Position numbers and translations under genes: made by a program | The notes under the pieces: model-generated | What the model was told of the DNA's origin: nothing | Database searches by the model: none | The model's input: the letters and a program-made list of their open reading frames with translations, nothing else | DNA from: Hallerella sp964397425 | GTDB taxonomy: Bacteria > Fibrobacterota > Fibrobacteria > Fibrobacterales > Fibrobacteraceae | Length of the DNA: 64,000 bases | Direction of reading: 5' to 3' | Assembly: GCA_964397425.1 (NCBI GenBank) | Contig: CAYNID010000002.1 | Location: 124,001 to 188,000 of the forward strand | Shown: positions 1 through 8,943 of the stretch, piece after piece | How positions within the stretch are numbered: the stretch's first letter is position 1 | Layout of the letters: each line of letters opens with the position of its first letter

Positions 1-61
1 ATCGAGGTATAAAGTCCATAAAGCTCCGCTTACTGACATCGTGATTCCGAAGTATGAATGA
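1..61 (+). CDS. C-terminal tail of a protein truncated by the window edge
   Basis: In the second frame an open frame runs from the window edge to a TGA at 59-61 and encodes about 19 residues ending in DIVIPKYE. The composition is ordinary for a protein C-terminus. No family can be recognised from so little sequence, and the frame could be open by chance. Confidence 0.35.
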   Translation, partial: SRYKVHKAPLTDIVIPKYE

Positions 62-378
62 TTGGGCGAAGATGATTTTTTTCGAGCCATTTTCGCAACC
101 TCTCGCTGATGTGACCATGGGCTTGTTTACATCGTGGGTTTCTTCTTCTGTGGAAAACGGGACCTCTTTCATTGTTTCAAATAGATTTCGTCAAAACGTT
201 CATTCGGGAAGAATGTGTCGCCGATGCTTCTTTCAACGCGAAGGAGATTCGATTCAAAGACAATTTCATCTTTTATTGAAATGGCGAATTTAAACCCTGT
301 CGCATGACAAAATTTGACGAATTACAACGAGAGGGACATCCCTTTTTGAATCCTTAAAATAAAGCTAAATTTTGTACG
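62..378. other. intergenic stretch with no supported gene
   Basis: A 79-codon frame at 54-293 has no Shine-Dalgarno site, an unusual Cys/Arg/Phe-rich composition and no recognisable motif, so it is not called. The stretch presumably carries the promoter of the arsC gene at 379, but no clear -35/-10 pair is visible. Confidence 0.4.
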
Positions 379-756
379 ATGAAAAAGAAAGTTGCGTTTA
401 TCTGTGTACACAATTCCTGCCGGAGTCAGATGGCGGAAGCGTTGGGCAAGCTCTTGCGGGGAAATGACTTTGAATTTTTCTCTGCCGGAACGGAAACCAA
501 GCCTAAAATCAATCCAGACGCTGTCCGTTTGATGAAGCTGCTTTACGGCTTTGACATGGAAGTTTCGCAATACAGCAAAACCTTTGATCAAATTCCGAAG
601 CCCGACATCATCATTTCCATGGGATGTGACGTCGGCTGCCCTGCTGTCGGCAGGGCATTTGACGACAACTGGGGAATTCCGGATCCAACGGGAAAACCGG
701 ATGATTTTTTTGAAGCGGTGATTCGGAAAATCGAAGAAAAAGTCCGGGACCTGTAA
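379..756 (+). CDS. arsC: thioredoxin-type arsenate reductase / low-molecular-weight phosphatase family
   Basis: 125 residues, the usual length. The anion-binding P-loop C-X5-R is Cys9-VHNSC-Arg15, and the two further redox cysteines are Cys83 and Cys87 (MGCDVGC). The general acid Asp lies in the DPTG motif near 102. This pattern is that of the Staphylococcus-type enzyme, which reduces arsenate to arsenite through a three-cysteine cascade re-reduced by thioredoxin. No arsR, arsB or acr3 gene is beside it, so the gene stands alone. A phosphatase role is the alternative, but the paired downstream cysteines favour arsenate reduction. Confidence 0.88.
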   Translation: MKKKVAFICVHNSCRSQMAEALGKLLRGNDFEFFSAGTETKPKINPDAVRLMKLLYGFDMEVSQYSKTFDQIPKPDIIISMGCDVGCPAVGRAFDDNWGIPDPTGKPDDFFEAVIRKIEEKVRDL

Positions 757-820
757 AATCGGCGGGAATCGTCCGGGGTGGATTTGTCAAGGACAGAAAA
801 GTCGAAAGGGGTAAACTTCC

Positions 821-853
821 AATAAAAAAGCCTCGCATCCAAAGATGCAAGGC
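821..853 (-). terminator. intrinsic terminator of the aldolase gene
   Basis: On the minus strand a 10-bp stem (GCCTTGCATC/GATGCGAGGC, one wobble pair) with a short loop is followed by a T-rich run. It lies 23 bp past the aldolase stop codon. It may also slow read-through from arsC on the other strand. Confidence 0.8.
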
Positions 854-876
854 CTATAGGAAAAATTCAAAAAGAA

Positions 877-1890
877 TTATTTCTGGAACGGAAGACGGTC
901 TGCGGAACCGAGCACGTCGCGGTTCTTGTGCATGTACATCTTCTTGAGTTCGTCACGAGCCGGTCCGAGATACTTGCGCGGATCGAATTCGCCCGGATTT
1001 TCAACGAAGACCTTGCGGATGGCGGCGGTCATGGCGAGACGTCCGTCAGAGTCGATGTTGATCTTGCAAACGGCGGACTTCGAAGCCTTGCGGAGCTGTT
1101 CTTCGGGGATGCCGACGGAGTTCGGGATCTTTCCACCGAACTTTTCGATTTCGCGGACGTATTCCACAGGAACGGAAGAAGAACCGTGGAGAACGATCGG
1201 GAAGCCCGGGAGCTTCTTTTCGATTTCTTCGAGAACGTCGAAAGCGAGCGGAGGCGGAATGAGGACGCCGTCAACGAGTTCGCATTGTTCCGGCTTGAAC
1301 TTGCAGCGACCGTGGCTTGTGCCAATGGAAATGGCGAGGGAGTCGACACCGGTCTTGCTGGTGAAGTCGATGACTTCTTCCGGACGGGTGTAGTGGGATT
1401 CTTCGGCAGCCACTTCGTCTTCAACGCCGGCGAGAACGCCGAGTTCGCCTTCAACGGTGACGTAGTCGGCCTGGGAGTGCGCATAATCGCAAACTTGCTT
1501 TGTGAGGGCGACGTTTTCATCGTAGGGGAGAGAAGAACCGTCAATCATCACGGAAGAGAAGCCGAGATCGATGCAGGACTTGCAAAGTTCGAACGAGTTG
1601 CCGTGGTCCAAGTGGAGGCAGATTTGCGGATCGGCCAGTCCCAATTCCTTCGCGTATTCGACGGCACCCTGTGCCATGTAACGGAGGAGAGTCTGGTTCG
1701 CATACTTGCGAGCGCCCGAAGAAACCTGGAGAATCACCGGGGACTTGGTTTCAACGCAAGCCTGGATGATGGCCTGCATCTGTTCCATGTTGTTGAAGTT
1801 GTACGCCGGGACCGCATATTGGTGCTTCATTGCGTCCGCAAACATTTCCTTGGTGTTCACCAGACCGAGAGTCTTGTAGGAAACTGCCAT
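877..1890 (-). CDS. fba: class II fructose-bisphosphate aldolase
   Basis: 337 residues. It catalyses cleavage of fructose 1,6-bisphosphate to DHAP and glyceraldehyde 3-phosphate in the cytoplasm, using a divalent metal. Visible motifs are HLDHG at 93-97 (catalytic Asp and first metal His), GTSHG at 190-194, LHGSSSVP from 234 and KINIDSDGR in the C-terminal third, which carry the other metal ligands and the phosphate-binding residues. The start is supported by an AGAGGT Shine-Dalgarno site 6 bp upstream. It is a single-gene unit with its own terminator. A tagatose-bisphosphate aldolase is the main alternative, but the long form fits FBA. Confidence 0.93.
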   Translation of the reverse strand: MAVSYKTLGLVNTKEMFADAMKHQYAVPAYNFNNMEQMQAIIQACVETKSPVILQVSSGARKYANQTLLRYMAQGAVEYAKELGLADPQICLHLDHGNSFELCKSCIDLGFSSVMIDGSSLPYDENVALTKQVCDYAHSQADYVTVEGELGVLAGVEDEVAAEESHYTRPEEVIDFTSKTGVDSLAISIGTSHGRCKFKPEQCELVDGVLIPPPLAFDVLEEIEKKLPGFPIVLHGSSSVPVEYVREIEKFGGKIPNSVGIPEEQLRKASKSAVCKINIDSDGRLAMTAAIRKVFVENPGEFDPRKYLGPARDELKKMYMHKNRDVLGSADRLPFQK

Positions 1891-2040
1891 GTTGTTACCT
1901 CTGATTGGTTGTGGCGGTGTTGCCCGCCGTTCGATATTGAACGGTCTTCAATTTAGCAAAATCCCGTCCGTTCGGCGAATGCGTTTGGCGAAAATGTGAA
2001 GAATCCTGATAAATGTCCCGAATCCCGCTAAATTTGATAC

Positions 2041-2054
2041 TTGAAATGTTTCAA
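2041..2054. promoter_or_regulatory. inverted repeat upstream of the clpB sigma-54 promoter
   Basis: TTGAAATGTTTCAA is a perfect 6-bp inverted repeat with a 2-bp centre, starting 70 bp upstream of the -24 element. The position is compatible with an enhancer-binding protein site. No cognate activator is seen in the window, so the role is inferred. Confidence 0.35.
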
Positions 2055-2110
2055 AATGGAACGGAGCGCTTTGGAAATGCCGAAATGGTGAAAATGGCGG
2101 GGAAAAATTG

Positions 2111-2126
2111 TGGCACGCATTTTGCT
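2111..2126 (+). promoter_or_regulatory. sigma-54 (-24/-12) promoter of clpB
   Basis: TGGCACGCATTTTGCT matches the RpoN consensus TGGCACG-N4-TTGCW with no deviation. The GG (2112-2113) and GC (2124-2125) dinucleotides have the required 10-bp separation. The predicted transcription start is near 2137, giving a leader of about 40 nt before the clpB ATG at 2177. A clpB gene normally depends on a heat-shock sigma factor or CIRCE/HrcA; neither element is visible here. Confidence 0.72.
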
Positions 2127-2176
2127 TGAAAGCCGGGTGTAAAAAAGACCTGCGAATCCATCGCAAGGAGGTTAAA

Positions 2177-4723
2177 ATGTCTGATTTTACAAATGATGCG
2201 GAAAAGGTTTTGGCGAAAGCGCAGGAACTGATGGACAAAAAGTCCCATTCGTATTTGGGAGTGGTCCATTTGGCGTATGGGCTCTTGGAAGCGCCGGACG
2301 CGCGATTGAAAAATCTTTACCGCGCCAAAAAGGCGAATGTCAAGGAAATGCTCGCGAAACTTTCCCCGTTTCTTGACGCGGTGCCAAAACTCGCCGAGGT
2401 GAATCCTGATGCGGGTCGTCCGGATGAAGATCTTTCGCGCGTGTTGCGGGCGGCGATACAAGAGGGCCGCAAGACTTCCCAGGCGGCAAGTCCCGGGGCG
2501 ATGCTCGTGTCCTTGATGCGCTTTGCGCAGGAGCGCCGCGTGGCGAAAGTCTTTGAAGACGCTTTGGGCAGCGCGGAAGTCGTGGAAACGTGGCTTTCGG
2601 ATCCGATGAGCGCCGCTGCGGTCGCCGACGAGGAGTCTCCGCTCAAGCTTTATGGGCGCGAACTGGTTTCTTTGGCAGAAGAGGGCAAGCTGGATCCCGT
2701 AATCGGTCGGGAAGAAGAAATTCGGCGAGTCATTTTGATTTTGTCCCGCAAGACGAAAAACAATCCCGTTCTGGTGGGGGAACCCGGAGTGGGCAAGACT
2801 GCGATTGTCGAAGGCTTGGCGATGCGGATTTACAAAGGGGATGTTCCCGATGCGTTGAAAGGGAAAAAACTCTTTTCTCTGGATCTGTCCGCTTTGATGG
2901 CCGGGGCGAAATACCGAGGGGATTTTGAAGAACGCTTGAAAAGCGTTTTGAACGCGCTTGAAGAAGACGGCAACACGTTGCTGTTCATCGATGAACTCCA
3001 CACGATTGTGGGGGCAGGAAAGACGGAGGGCAGCATGGATTTGGGAAACATGCTGAAGCCGAAACTGGCCCGTGGAGAACTCCACTGCATCGGGGCGACG
3101 ACGACGCAGGAATACCGCCGTTATATTGAAAAGGATGCCGCCTTGGAACGCCGATTCCAGCCGGTTTCCGTAAGTGAGCCGACGGAAGAAGAAGCGGTGT
3201 CCATCTTGCGCGGAGTGAAAGAAAGCTTTGAAGCGCATCATGGCGTACGCATTCACGATGACGCGTTGGTCGCAGCCGTCAAATTGTCGAGCCGTTACAT
3301 CGCCGACAGGTTTTTGCCGGACAAGGCGATAGACCTTATCGATGAAGCGGCGAGCATGATCAAAACGCAACTGGATACGGTTCCCGAATCGCTGGACAAT
3401 TTGCAGCGCAAGGAATTGCAACTGAAAATCGAAGAAAAGGCCCTTTCGAAAGAAACGGACGACAAAAGCAAAAAACGCCTTGCCGAGTTGAAAGATGAAT
3501 TGAGCGCGACTTCTGCCGCTGTTTCCGCCATGCAGGCAAGATGGCAAGAAAAACGCGCGAAATTCAACGAGTTGAAAGACGCCAAGGAGCGCTTGCACAA
3601 GGCCCGCGAAGAAATGGAACAGGCCGAAGCGCGTTACGATTTGAACCGGGCGGCGGAACTCAAGTACAACACGATTTTGAAATTGGAAAAGGAAGTCGCC
3701 GCGTTGGAGTCGAAGTCGCGTGAAGAATCCGAAAAGGGTGAACTTACGCAGGAAGTGACAGAAGAAACGGTGTCTCAGGTGGTCAGCCGTTGGACGGGAA
3801 TCCCAGTGACGCGTCTCCGCGAGTCGGAACGGGCGAAGCTCCTTCATTTAGACGAGCGTTTGCACGAACGCGTCGTTGGGCAGGACGAAGCCGTTTCCGC
3901 CGTATCGGAGGCGATTCTCCGCAACCGCAGTGGACTTTCCCGCGAAAACGCGCCGGTGGGAAGCTTCCTCTTTTTGGGACCGACCGGTGTCGGTAAAACG
4001 GAGCTGGCGAAAGCGCTTGCCGAAGAACTCTTTGACAGCGAAAGTGCGATGATCCGAATCGACATGAGCGAATACATGGAAAAGCATTCCGTGTCCCGCT
4101 TGATTGGCGCGCCTCCGGGATACGTGGGCTACGAAGAAGGCGGCCAGTTGACGGAAGCGGTTCGGACTAAACCTTATTCCGTCGTGCTCCTGGACGAAGT
4201 GGAAAAGGCGCATCCGGATGTCTTCAACGCCCTTCTGCAAGTGCTTGACGATGGGCGGCTGACAGATGGAAAGGGACGCACGGTGAACTTCAAGAACACC
4301 ATCATCCTGATGACTTCGAACTTGGGCTCCGATTTGTTCGCACGTCCGGACAAAGATGTGACCGTTGCCGACGTGATGCCACGCTTGAAAGGATTTTTCC
4401 GCCCGGAATTTTTGAACCGGTTGGATGAAATCCTTGTGTTCAAGAGCCTTTCGAAGGACCAGATTCTGAAGATTGTGGCGTTAAAATTCGCGGATTTGGC
4501 GCGCAGGGCGTCGCGCGAAGGTTTCATCGTCAACGCTTCGGATGCGGCTCTCCGCGCTGTTGCGGAAAAGTCTTACCAGCCGGAATTTGGCGCGCGTCCC
4601 ATCCAGAGGTTCTTGGAGAGGGAAGTCGAGCGCAAGCTGTCGCGTGCGATTGTTTCCGGGGAAGTCAAGCCGGATGTTCCCTGCACGGTTGATTTCCAAA
4701 ATGGGGAATTTGTCGTGAAATAA
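2177..4723 (+). CDS. clpB: ClpB-type AAA+ disaggregase
   Basis: 848 residues. It is a hexameric ATP-dependent disaggregase that works with DnaK in the cytoplasm. In order: Clp N-domain repeats (about 1-150), first AAA+ module with Walker A GEPGVGKT at 201-208, a long charged coiled-coil middle domain (about 400-520), and second AAA+ module with Walker A GPTGVGKT at 601-608, then the D2-small domain. The middle-domain length fits ClpB rather than ClpA or ClpC, and no ClpP-binding loop is apparent. The frame is open 23 codons further upstream, but an AAGGAGGT site 6 bp before 2177 fixes the start. It is a single gene between a sigma-54 promoter and a terminator. Confidence 0.93.
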   Translation: MSDFTNDAEKVLAKAQELMDKKSHSYLGVVHLAYGLLEAPDARLKNLYRAKKANVKEMLAKLSPFLDAVPKLAEVNPDAGRPDEDLSRVLRAAIQEGRKTSQAASPGAMLVSLMRFAQERRVAKVFEDALGSAEVVETWLSDPMSAAAVADEESPLKLYGRELVSLAEEGKLDPVIGREEEIRRVILILSRKTKNNPVLVGEPGVGKTAIVEGLAMRIYKGDVPDALKGKKLFSLDLSALMAGAKYRGDFEERLKSVLNALEEDGNTLLFIDELHTIVGAGKTEGSMDLGNMLKPKLARGELHCIGATTTQEYRRYIEKDAALERRFQPVSVSEPTEEEAVSILRGVKESFEAHHGVRIHDDALVAAVKLSSRYIADRFLPDKAIDLIDEAASMIKTQLDTVPESLDNLQRKELQLKIEEKALSKETDDKSKKRLAELKDELSATSAAVSAMQARWQEKRAKFNELKDAKERLHKAREEMEQAEARYDLNRAAELKYNTILKLEKEVAALESKSREESEKGELTQEVTEETVSQVVSRWTGIPVTRLRESERAKLLHLDERLHERVVGQDEAVSAVSEAILRNRSGLSRENAPVGSFLFLGPTGVGKTELAKALAEELFDSESAMIRIDMSEYMEKHSVSRLIGAPPGYVGYEEGGQLTEAVRTKPYSVVLLDEVEKAHPDVFNALLQVLDDGRLTDGKGRTVNFKNTIILMTSNLGSDLFARPDKDVTVADVMPRLKGFFRPEFLNRLDEILVFKSLSKDQILKIVALKFADLARRASREGFIVNASDAALRAVAEKSYQPEFGARPIQRFLEREVERKLSRAIVSGEVKPDVPCTVDFQNGEFVVK

Positions 4724-4736
4724 AGGCGAAAAGGCA

Positions 4737-4768
4737 AAAACGCCCCGGAGTTTTCCGGGGCGTTTTCT
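4737..4768. terminator. bidirectional terminator between clpB and gltA
   Basis: A 9-bp GC-rich stem (CGCCCCGGA/TCCGGGGCG) with a 4-nt loop is flanked by A and T runs on both sides, so it can stop transcription from both convergent genes. Confidence 0.88.
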
Positions 4769-4779
4769 GTTTGAAAAAA

Positions 4780-6069
4780 TTAGCGGTTGTCAATCGGAAC
4801 CCATGGGCGTTCCGTGTAACCCGTGTAAATTTGACGGGGACGGTTGATTTTCGAAAGGGGATCGTCGTGCATCTCTTTCCAATGTGCAATCCATCCGGGG
4901 AGGCGTCCAATGGCAAACATGACGGTGAGCATGTTCGTCGGGATTCCCATCGCGTGATAAAGGATTCCCGAGTAGAAATCGACGTTGGGATAAAGCTTCC
5001 GTTCAATGAAGTAATCGTCTTTGAGTGCGGCTTCTTCGAGTTCGGATGCAATGTCCAACAGAGGATCGTTGATGCGCTCCCTGTCGAAAATCGTGTGGAC
5101 GAGGCCTTTGAGCACTTTTGCACGCGGGTCGTAATTTTTGTACACGCGGTGACCGAAACCGTAAAGCTTGAACGGATCCTTTTTGTCCTTGGCGCGTTCG
5201 ATGACCTGCTTGACGGTGAGGCCGCTTTGATGGATCTTCATCAACGTTTCAAGGGCGGCTTGGTTCGCGCCGCCGTGGAGCGGTCCCCAAAGGGCGCAGA
5301 TTCCCGCGCAAACGCTCGCATAAAGGCTCGCCTGGGAACTGCCGACCATCCGGACGGTTGACGTGGAACAGTTCTGTTCGTGGTCCGCATGGACGATGAG
5401 AAGTACGTTCAAGGCATGGACGAAAAGCGGGTCCACGTTGTAAGGCTTCGCCTTGCTCGAAAACATCATGTTGAGGAAGTTCGAACAGTAACTTTTTTCG
5501 GCATCCGGATAGACGAACGGTTCGCCGATGCTCGCCTTGTAAGAGAACGCTGCAATGGTCCGCACTTTGGAAATGAGGCTTGCCACCGACAGGTTGAACG
5601 CGTCCTGTTTGCTTTCGTCATCGTAGAATCGCGGGGTGAAAAGGCCCAGCGCGTTGACGACGGCGCCGAGGATTCCCATCGGATGCGCCGAAGGGGGCAT
5701 TTCGCGGAAAAAGTTCAACAGGTTTTCGTGAATGAGCGCGTTTTCCGTGAGAAGACGGCGGAACGTGCCCAACTGTTCGCGCGTGGGAAGTTCTCCATAC
5801 ACGAGGAGCCAGGCTGTTTCGGGGAAGGTCGTGTAAGTGGCCAGGTCTTCGATATTGTAGCCTCTGTAACGCAAAATGCCTTTTTCGCCGTCGACGAAAG
5901 TAATTTGGCTTTTGGTACTTCCCGTGTTGGTGTAGCCGTAATCCAGGGTGACAAGCCCCGAATCCTTTCGGAGTTTCGAAATGTCTACGGCTTTTTCGTT
6001 TTCCGTTCCAGTGACAACGGGCAATTCATAAGACTTTCCGTTGTGATTCAAGGTCGCGAAGTCGGGCAT
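4780..6069 (-). CDS. gltA: citrate synthase
   Basis: 429 residues, the length of the type II (NADH-regulated, hexameric) form. It condenses oxaloacetate and acetyl-CoA to citrate. Active-site landmarks are HADHEQN (227-233), LHGGANQ (264-270) with the catalytic His, GFGHRVY (304-310) and NVDFYSG near 366 with the catalytic Asp, plus RPRQIYTG near the C-terminus. It starts 9 bp after the upstream aminotransferase stop, so the two are cotranscribed. That links oxaloacetate and 2-oxo acid metabolism. The start has a GGAGG-like Shine-Dalgarno site. Confidence 0.95.
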   Translation of the reverse strand: MPDFATLNHNGKSYELPVVTGTENEKAVDISKLRKDSGLVTLDYGYTNTGSTKSQITFVDGEKGILRYRGYNIEDLATYTTFPETAWLLVYGELPTREQLGTFRRLLTENALIHENLLNFFREMPPSAHPMGILGAVVNALGLFTPRFYDDESKQDAFNLSVASLISKVRTIAAFSYKASIGEPFVYPDAEKSYCSNFLNMMFSSKAKPYNVDPLFVHALNVLLIVHADHEQNCSTSTVRMVGSSQASLYASVCAGICALWGPLHGGANQAALETLMKIHQSGLTVKQVIERAKDKKDPFKLYGFGHRVYKNYDPRAKVLKGLVHTIFDRERINDPLLDIASELEEAALKDDYFIERKLYPNVDFYSGILYHAMGIPTNMLTVMFAIGRLPGWIAHWKEMHDDPLSKINRPRQIYTGYTERPWVPIDNR

Positions 6070-6078
6070 GGAACCTCC

Positions 6079-7377
6079 TTATTTGGATGTGAAGTCGAGA
6101 ATGGCGTGGTAAACGTTGTCGAACAGCTTCGGCAATTTTTCGGTGGGAACAGCGGAGAACGCTATCCGGAGAAGTCCGCTCAGCATGATGGTTCCCGTGC
6201 TGTATTTTTCGAGCAGGTGGACGCGGACCGATTCCGCATCGATTCCCTTGGGACGCACGCACATGAAGTAGCCGCTGTTGAACGGCATCGGGTCGAATGC
6301 CTGGGCGTATTCCGGATGTTCGGCGAATGTTTTCCGGATGATGTCGTAACGTTTTTTGAGCACGGCGTACTTCGCTTCTTTTTCTTGAACGTATTCCGGG
6401 CTGCTGTACGCTTCGAGGAGAATCCGCTGCGAAATGTTCGGCGCATTGGAAATGTTGCCGCGGATGGCTCCGGCGGCCTTGCTTTCGAGCGCTTTGAGCT
6501 GTTCCGGCGAAGCGCCTTTGAATCCGAAGGTGATGAATCCGACGCGGAATCCCCACACATAGTCTTCTTTGGTGGGGCCGTCGAGCTTGACCGCCAAAAT
6601 GTTGGGATGAGCGTCAACGAGCTGGGCGAAAAGGGACTCGCGGGAAACGCCGTCTTCGTAAACAAGTCCGAAGTAGGCGTCGTCCAGGAGCGCGACGATT
6701 TGGTTGCCTTTTTCGGCAGCGCGGATCAAGATCTCGGTGATTTTTTTCGCTTCTGCGCTTGTCGCCGTGTATCCCGTGGGATTGTTCGGAAAATTCAACA
6801 GGAGGACTTTTTTCCCGATGCCGTCTTTTTCAATAGCCGCTTCGAGGGCTTCAGTGTCGAAACCGCCATTTTTGAACGTGTTGTACGTTTCAATTTTTGC
6901 GCCGTAGGCGTTTTCGAAAACCAGTTCGTAATTGTCCCAGTAAAGGTCCGGGAGAAGGACTTTGTCGTCCGGGTCAAGGAAAAGGTAGGCCGCCATGGAA
7001 ATGGCGTGAGTCAGCGCGGCGGAGACCACCGGGCGCGAAAAGTTCTTGTCCTTGAGGCTTGGATTTTTACGGATGATTTGAGTTTTCCACGCGTCTCGCA
7101 AGTCCGGATTCCCATAGCTTGGCGCATAAAGAAATGTTTGCTTGGGCAAGTTCAGGGATTTTTGCACACAGGGAAGGACAAGGGGAGTTCCGTCGTCTTC
7201 GAGGGCAGTCCCGATGGTCGCGTTGATGTCTTTTCCTTTCGCTTCGCCGCCTTGGCCCAAAATGCCCTTGCTGGGGAAAAAGATGGCTTTCCCCTTCTGG
7301 GAAAACATTTGGAGGATGGAGGCGCCGTCCGCGGAGAGTGCGTCGTTGAGTGCTTCGGCGAGAGGATTGAAATTCAT
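6079..7377 (-). CDS. PLP-dependent class I aminotransferase (aromatic/aspartate type)
   Basis: 432 residues. Fold type I PLP enzyme. The NNPTGY motif that contacts the substrate carboxylate lies near 200, DDAYFG near 240, and the Schiff-base Lys is in GPTKEDYVWGFRVG near 278. The frame extends 11 codons upstream, but an AAGGA site 7 bp before the ATG at 7377 sets the start. It is the first gene of a two-gene unit with citrate synthase, so a role in aspartate/oxaloacetate or aromatic amino-acid transamination is likely. The exact substrate cannot be read from sequence. Confidence 0.85.
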   Translation of the reverse strand: MNFNPLAEALNDALSADGASILQMFSQKGKAIFFPSKGILGQGGEAKGKDINATIGTALEDDGTPLVLPCVQKSLNLPKQTFLYAPSYGNPDLRDAWKTQIIRKNPSLKDKNFSRPVVSAALTHAISMAAYLFLDPDDKVLLPDLYWDNYELVFENAYGAKIETYNTFKNGGFDTEALEAAIEKDGIGKKVLLLNFPNNPTGYTATSAEAKKITEILIRAAEKGNQIVALLDDAYFGLVYEDGVSRESLFAQLVDAHPNILAVKLDGPTKEDYVWGFRVGFITFGFKGASPEQLKALESKAAGAIRGNISNAPNISQRILLEAYSSPEYVQEKEAKYAVLKKRYDIIRKTFAEHPEYAQAFDPMPFNSGYFMCVRPKGIDAESVRVHLLEKYSTGTIMLSGLLRIAFSAVPTEKLPKLFDNVYHAILDFTSK

Positions 7378-7471
7378 AATGACGTCCTTGTGGAATTTTC
7401 CGGATGGCAAAGATAAAAAAATGGAGGGAAAAGGAAAGAGATTTCAGACTTGAAATCTGCGGAAATTCGGA

Positions 7472-8032
7472 CTATTCTCCCGAAAGGATTTGGCGCAAAT
7501 CGTTTGCCGCTTTTTCCAAATTGTCGTTGATAATCGTATGCTCGTATTTGCCGTGCGCGTTGGCGAATTCAATTTCCTTTTTGGCGTTGTGGAGGCGCAG
7601 CGCGATGACTTCTTCGGAATCGGTGGCGCGGTGGCGCAGACGCTCTTCCAAAATGGTTAACGACGGAGGGAGAATCAAAATGCCGACGGCTTCCGGGTAG
7701 ACCTTGTCGAAGTTGATTTTTCCAAAAACGTCCAGGTCAAAGAGTACGCGCTTTCCGTCGGCGAGCATTTTCTCGACAAAGCTTTTCGGCGTGCCGTAAA
7801 AATTCCCATGGACTTCATTCCATTCGACGAGGGCGTTTTCTTCTATCATCTTTTGAAATTCTTCGCGGGTCTTGAAAAAGTAGTGCACTCCGTCGATTTC
7901 GCCTTCCCGCGGTTTCCGGGTTGTCGCCGAAATGGAGTAAACCATGTCGGGAAATTCCCGAATGACGCGGTCCTTCAAGGTCGTTTTTCCCGCACCGGAA
8001 GGTGCGCTGATGACGAACAGGCTGTGTTTCAT
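7472..8032 (-). CDS. gmk: guanylate kinase
   Basis: 186 residues, typical length. It phosphorylates GMP to GDP. The P-loop SAPSGAGKTT is at 9-18, followed by the GMP-binding TTRKPREGEIDGVHYFF region and lid residues RLRHRATDSEE. The start codon overlaps the stop of the upstream glycosyltransferase by 4 bp, so it is the last gene of the 8944-8029-7472 operon on the minus strand. Confidence 0.95.
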   Translation of the reverse strand: MKHSLFVISAPSGAGKTTLKDRVIREFPDMVYSISATTRKPREGEIDGVHYFFKTREEFQKMIEENALVEWNEVHGNFYGTPKSFVEKMLADGKRVLFDLDVFGKINFDKVYPEAVGILILPPSLTILEERLRHRATDSEEVIALRLHNAKKEIEFANAHGKYEHTIINDNLEKAANDLRQILSGE

Positions 8033-8940
8033 TTTTTATCCTCGATGTAAAGTGGACGCTGTTTGACTTCTTCGTAAATGCGCCCGATGTATTCTCCAAG
8101 AATCCCGATGGAGATGAGCTGGACGCCACCGAAAAATACGATGGCTGTCATGAGGGAGGCCCAGCCGGGAACGGTTGTCGCCGGATTCAAGAATTTTTCG
8201 AGAACGCTCCAGATGAAAAGCGCGAACGCGATGAAAGTGGCGAAGAGCCCCATGTAAAAACTGATTTTGAGCGGTGTTGAACTGAAACTCGTGATGCCGT
8301 CCATGGCGAGGCGCGTCATTTTGCGGAGGGGATATTTGGAAGTCCCCGCGGAGCGTTCCGCCCTGTCGTATAAGATTCCCGTCCGTTTGAATCCGACCCA
8401 GCAGACAAGTCCCCGGAGAAAGCGGTTGCGTTCGGGCAGATTGTTCAGTTCGTCGACGACGGCGCGGTCCATCAGGCGGAAGTCTCCCGTGTCCACGGGA
8501 ATGTCGATGTTTGTCAGCGCGCGGAGAGTCTTGTAAAAGCAATGCGCAGTCGCCCGTTTGAAGAGGGTCTCCCCATTCCGCTTTTTGCGCTGGGCGTAAA
8601 CGACTTGGTAACCTTCGCGCCATTTTTCGAGCATCTTGTGGATAAGGGATGGCGGATCCTGCAAGTCTCCGTCGATGATGACGACAGCCTGGCCCGTGGC
8701 GTATTTCAGCCCCGCGCTGAATGCGGCTTGGTGGCCGAAGTTCCGGCTGAAGTTTACCAGGCGGTTTTGCGGAGTCGATTTCAGCAGGTCTTCGAGGATT
8801 TCCCGTGTGCGGTCCGTGGAACCGTCGTTGACAAAAATCAATTCGTGTTCGACGTTTTGGAGCTCCTGTTCGAGAACTTCGAACGTTTTTCCGACGATTT
8901 CTTCTTCGTTGAACAGGGGAACGATGACGGAAAGCAGCAT
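8029..8940 (-). CDS. GT2 polyprenyl-phosphate glycosyltransferase (GtrB/DPM1-like)
   Basis: 303 residues. The N-terminal GT-A domain begins VIVPLFNEEE, with the DGSTD nucleotide-sugar motif near 40 and DGDLQDPP near 92 for the metal. Two C-terminal transmembrane helices lie at about 230-255 and 265-290. Enzymes of this type load a sugar onto undecaprenyl phosphate for later transfer by a GT-C protein. A large membrane enzyme lies 3 bp upstream in the same operon (8944-11508), which fits a donor-maker and transferase pair. The sugar is unknown. Confidence 0.87.
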   Translation of the reverse strand: MLLSVIVPLFNEEEIVGKTFEVLEQELQNVEHELIFVNDGSTDRTREILEDLLKSTPQNRLVNFSRNFGHQAAFSAGLKYATGQAVVIIDGDLQDPPSLIHKMLEKWREGYQVVYAQRKKRNGETLFKRATAHCFYKTLRALTNIDIPVDTGDFRLMDRAVVDELNNLPERNRFLRGLVCWVGFKRTGILYDRAERSAGTSKYPLRKMTRLAMDGITSFSSTPLKISFYMGLFATFIAFALFIWSVLEKFLNPATTVPGWASLMTAIVFFGGVQLISIGILGEYIGRIYEEVKQRPLYIEDKK

Positions 8941-8943
8941 CGC

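Noticed and set aside
54..293. 79-codon ORF near the left window edge
   Set aside because: No ribosome site, skewed composition and no domain.
2051..3847. 598-codon open frame antisense to clpB
   Set aside because: Phe/Arg/His-rich sequence with no family features; it is the shadow of the real clpB frame. The same applies to long antisense frames at 5380-7416 and 38699-40222.
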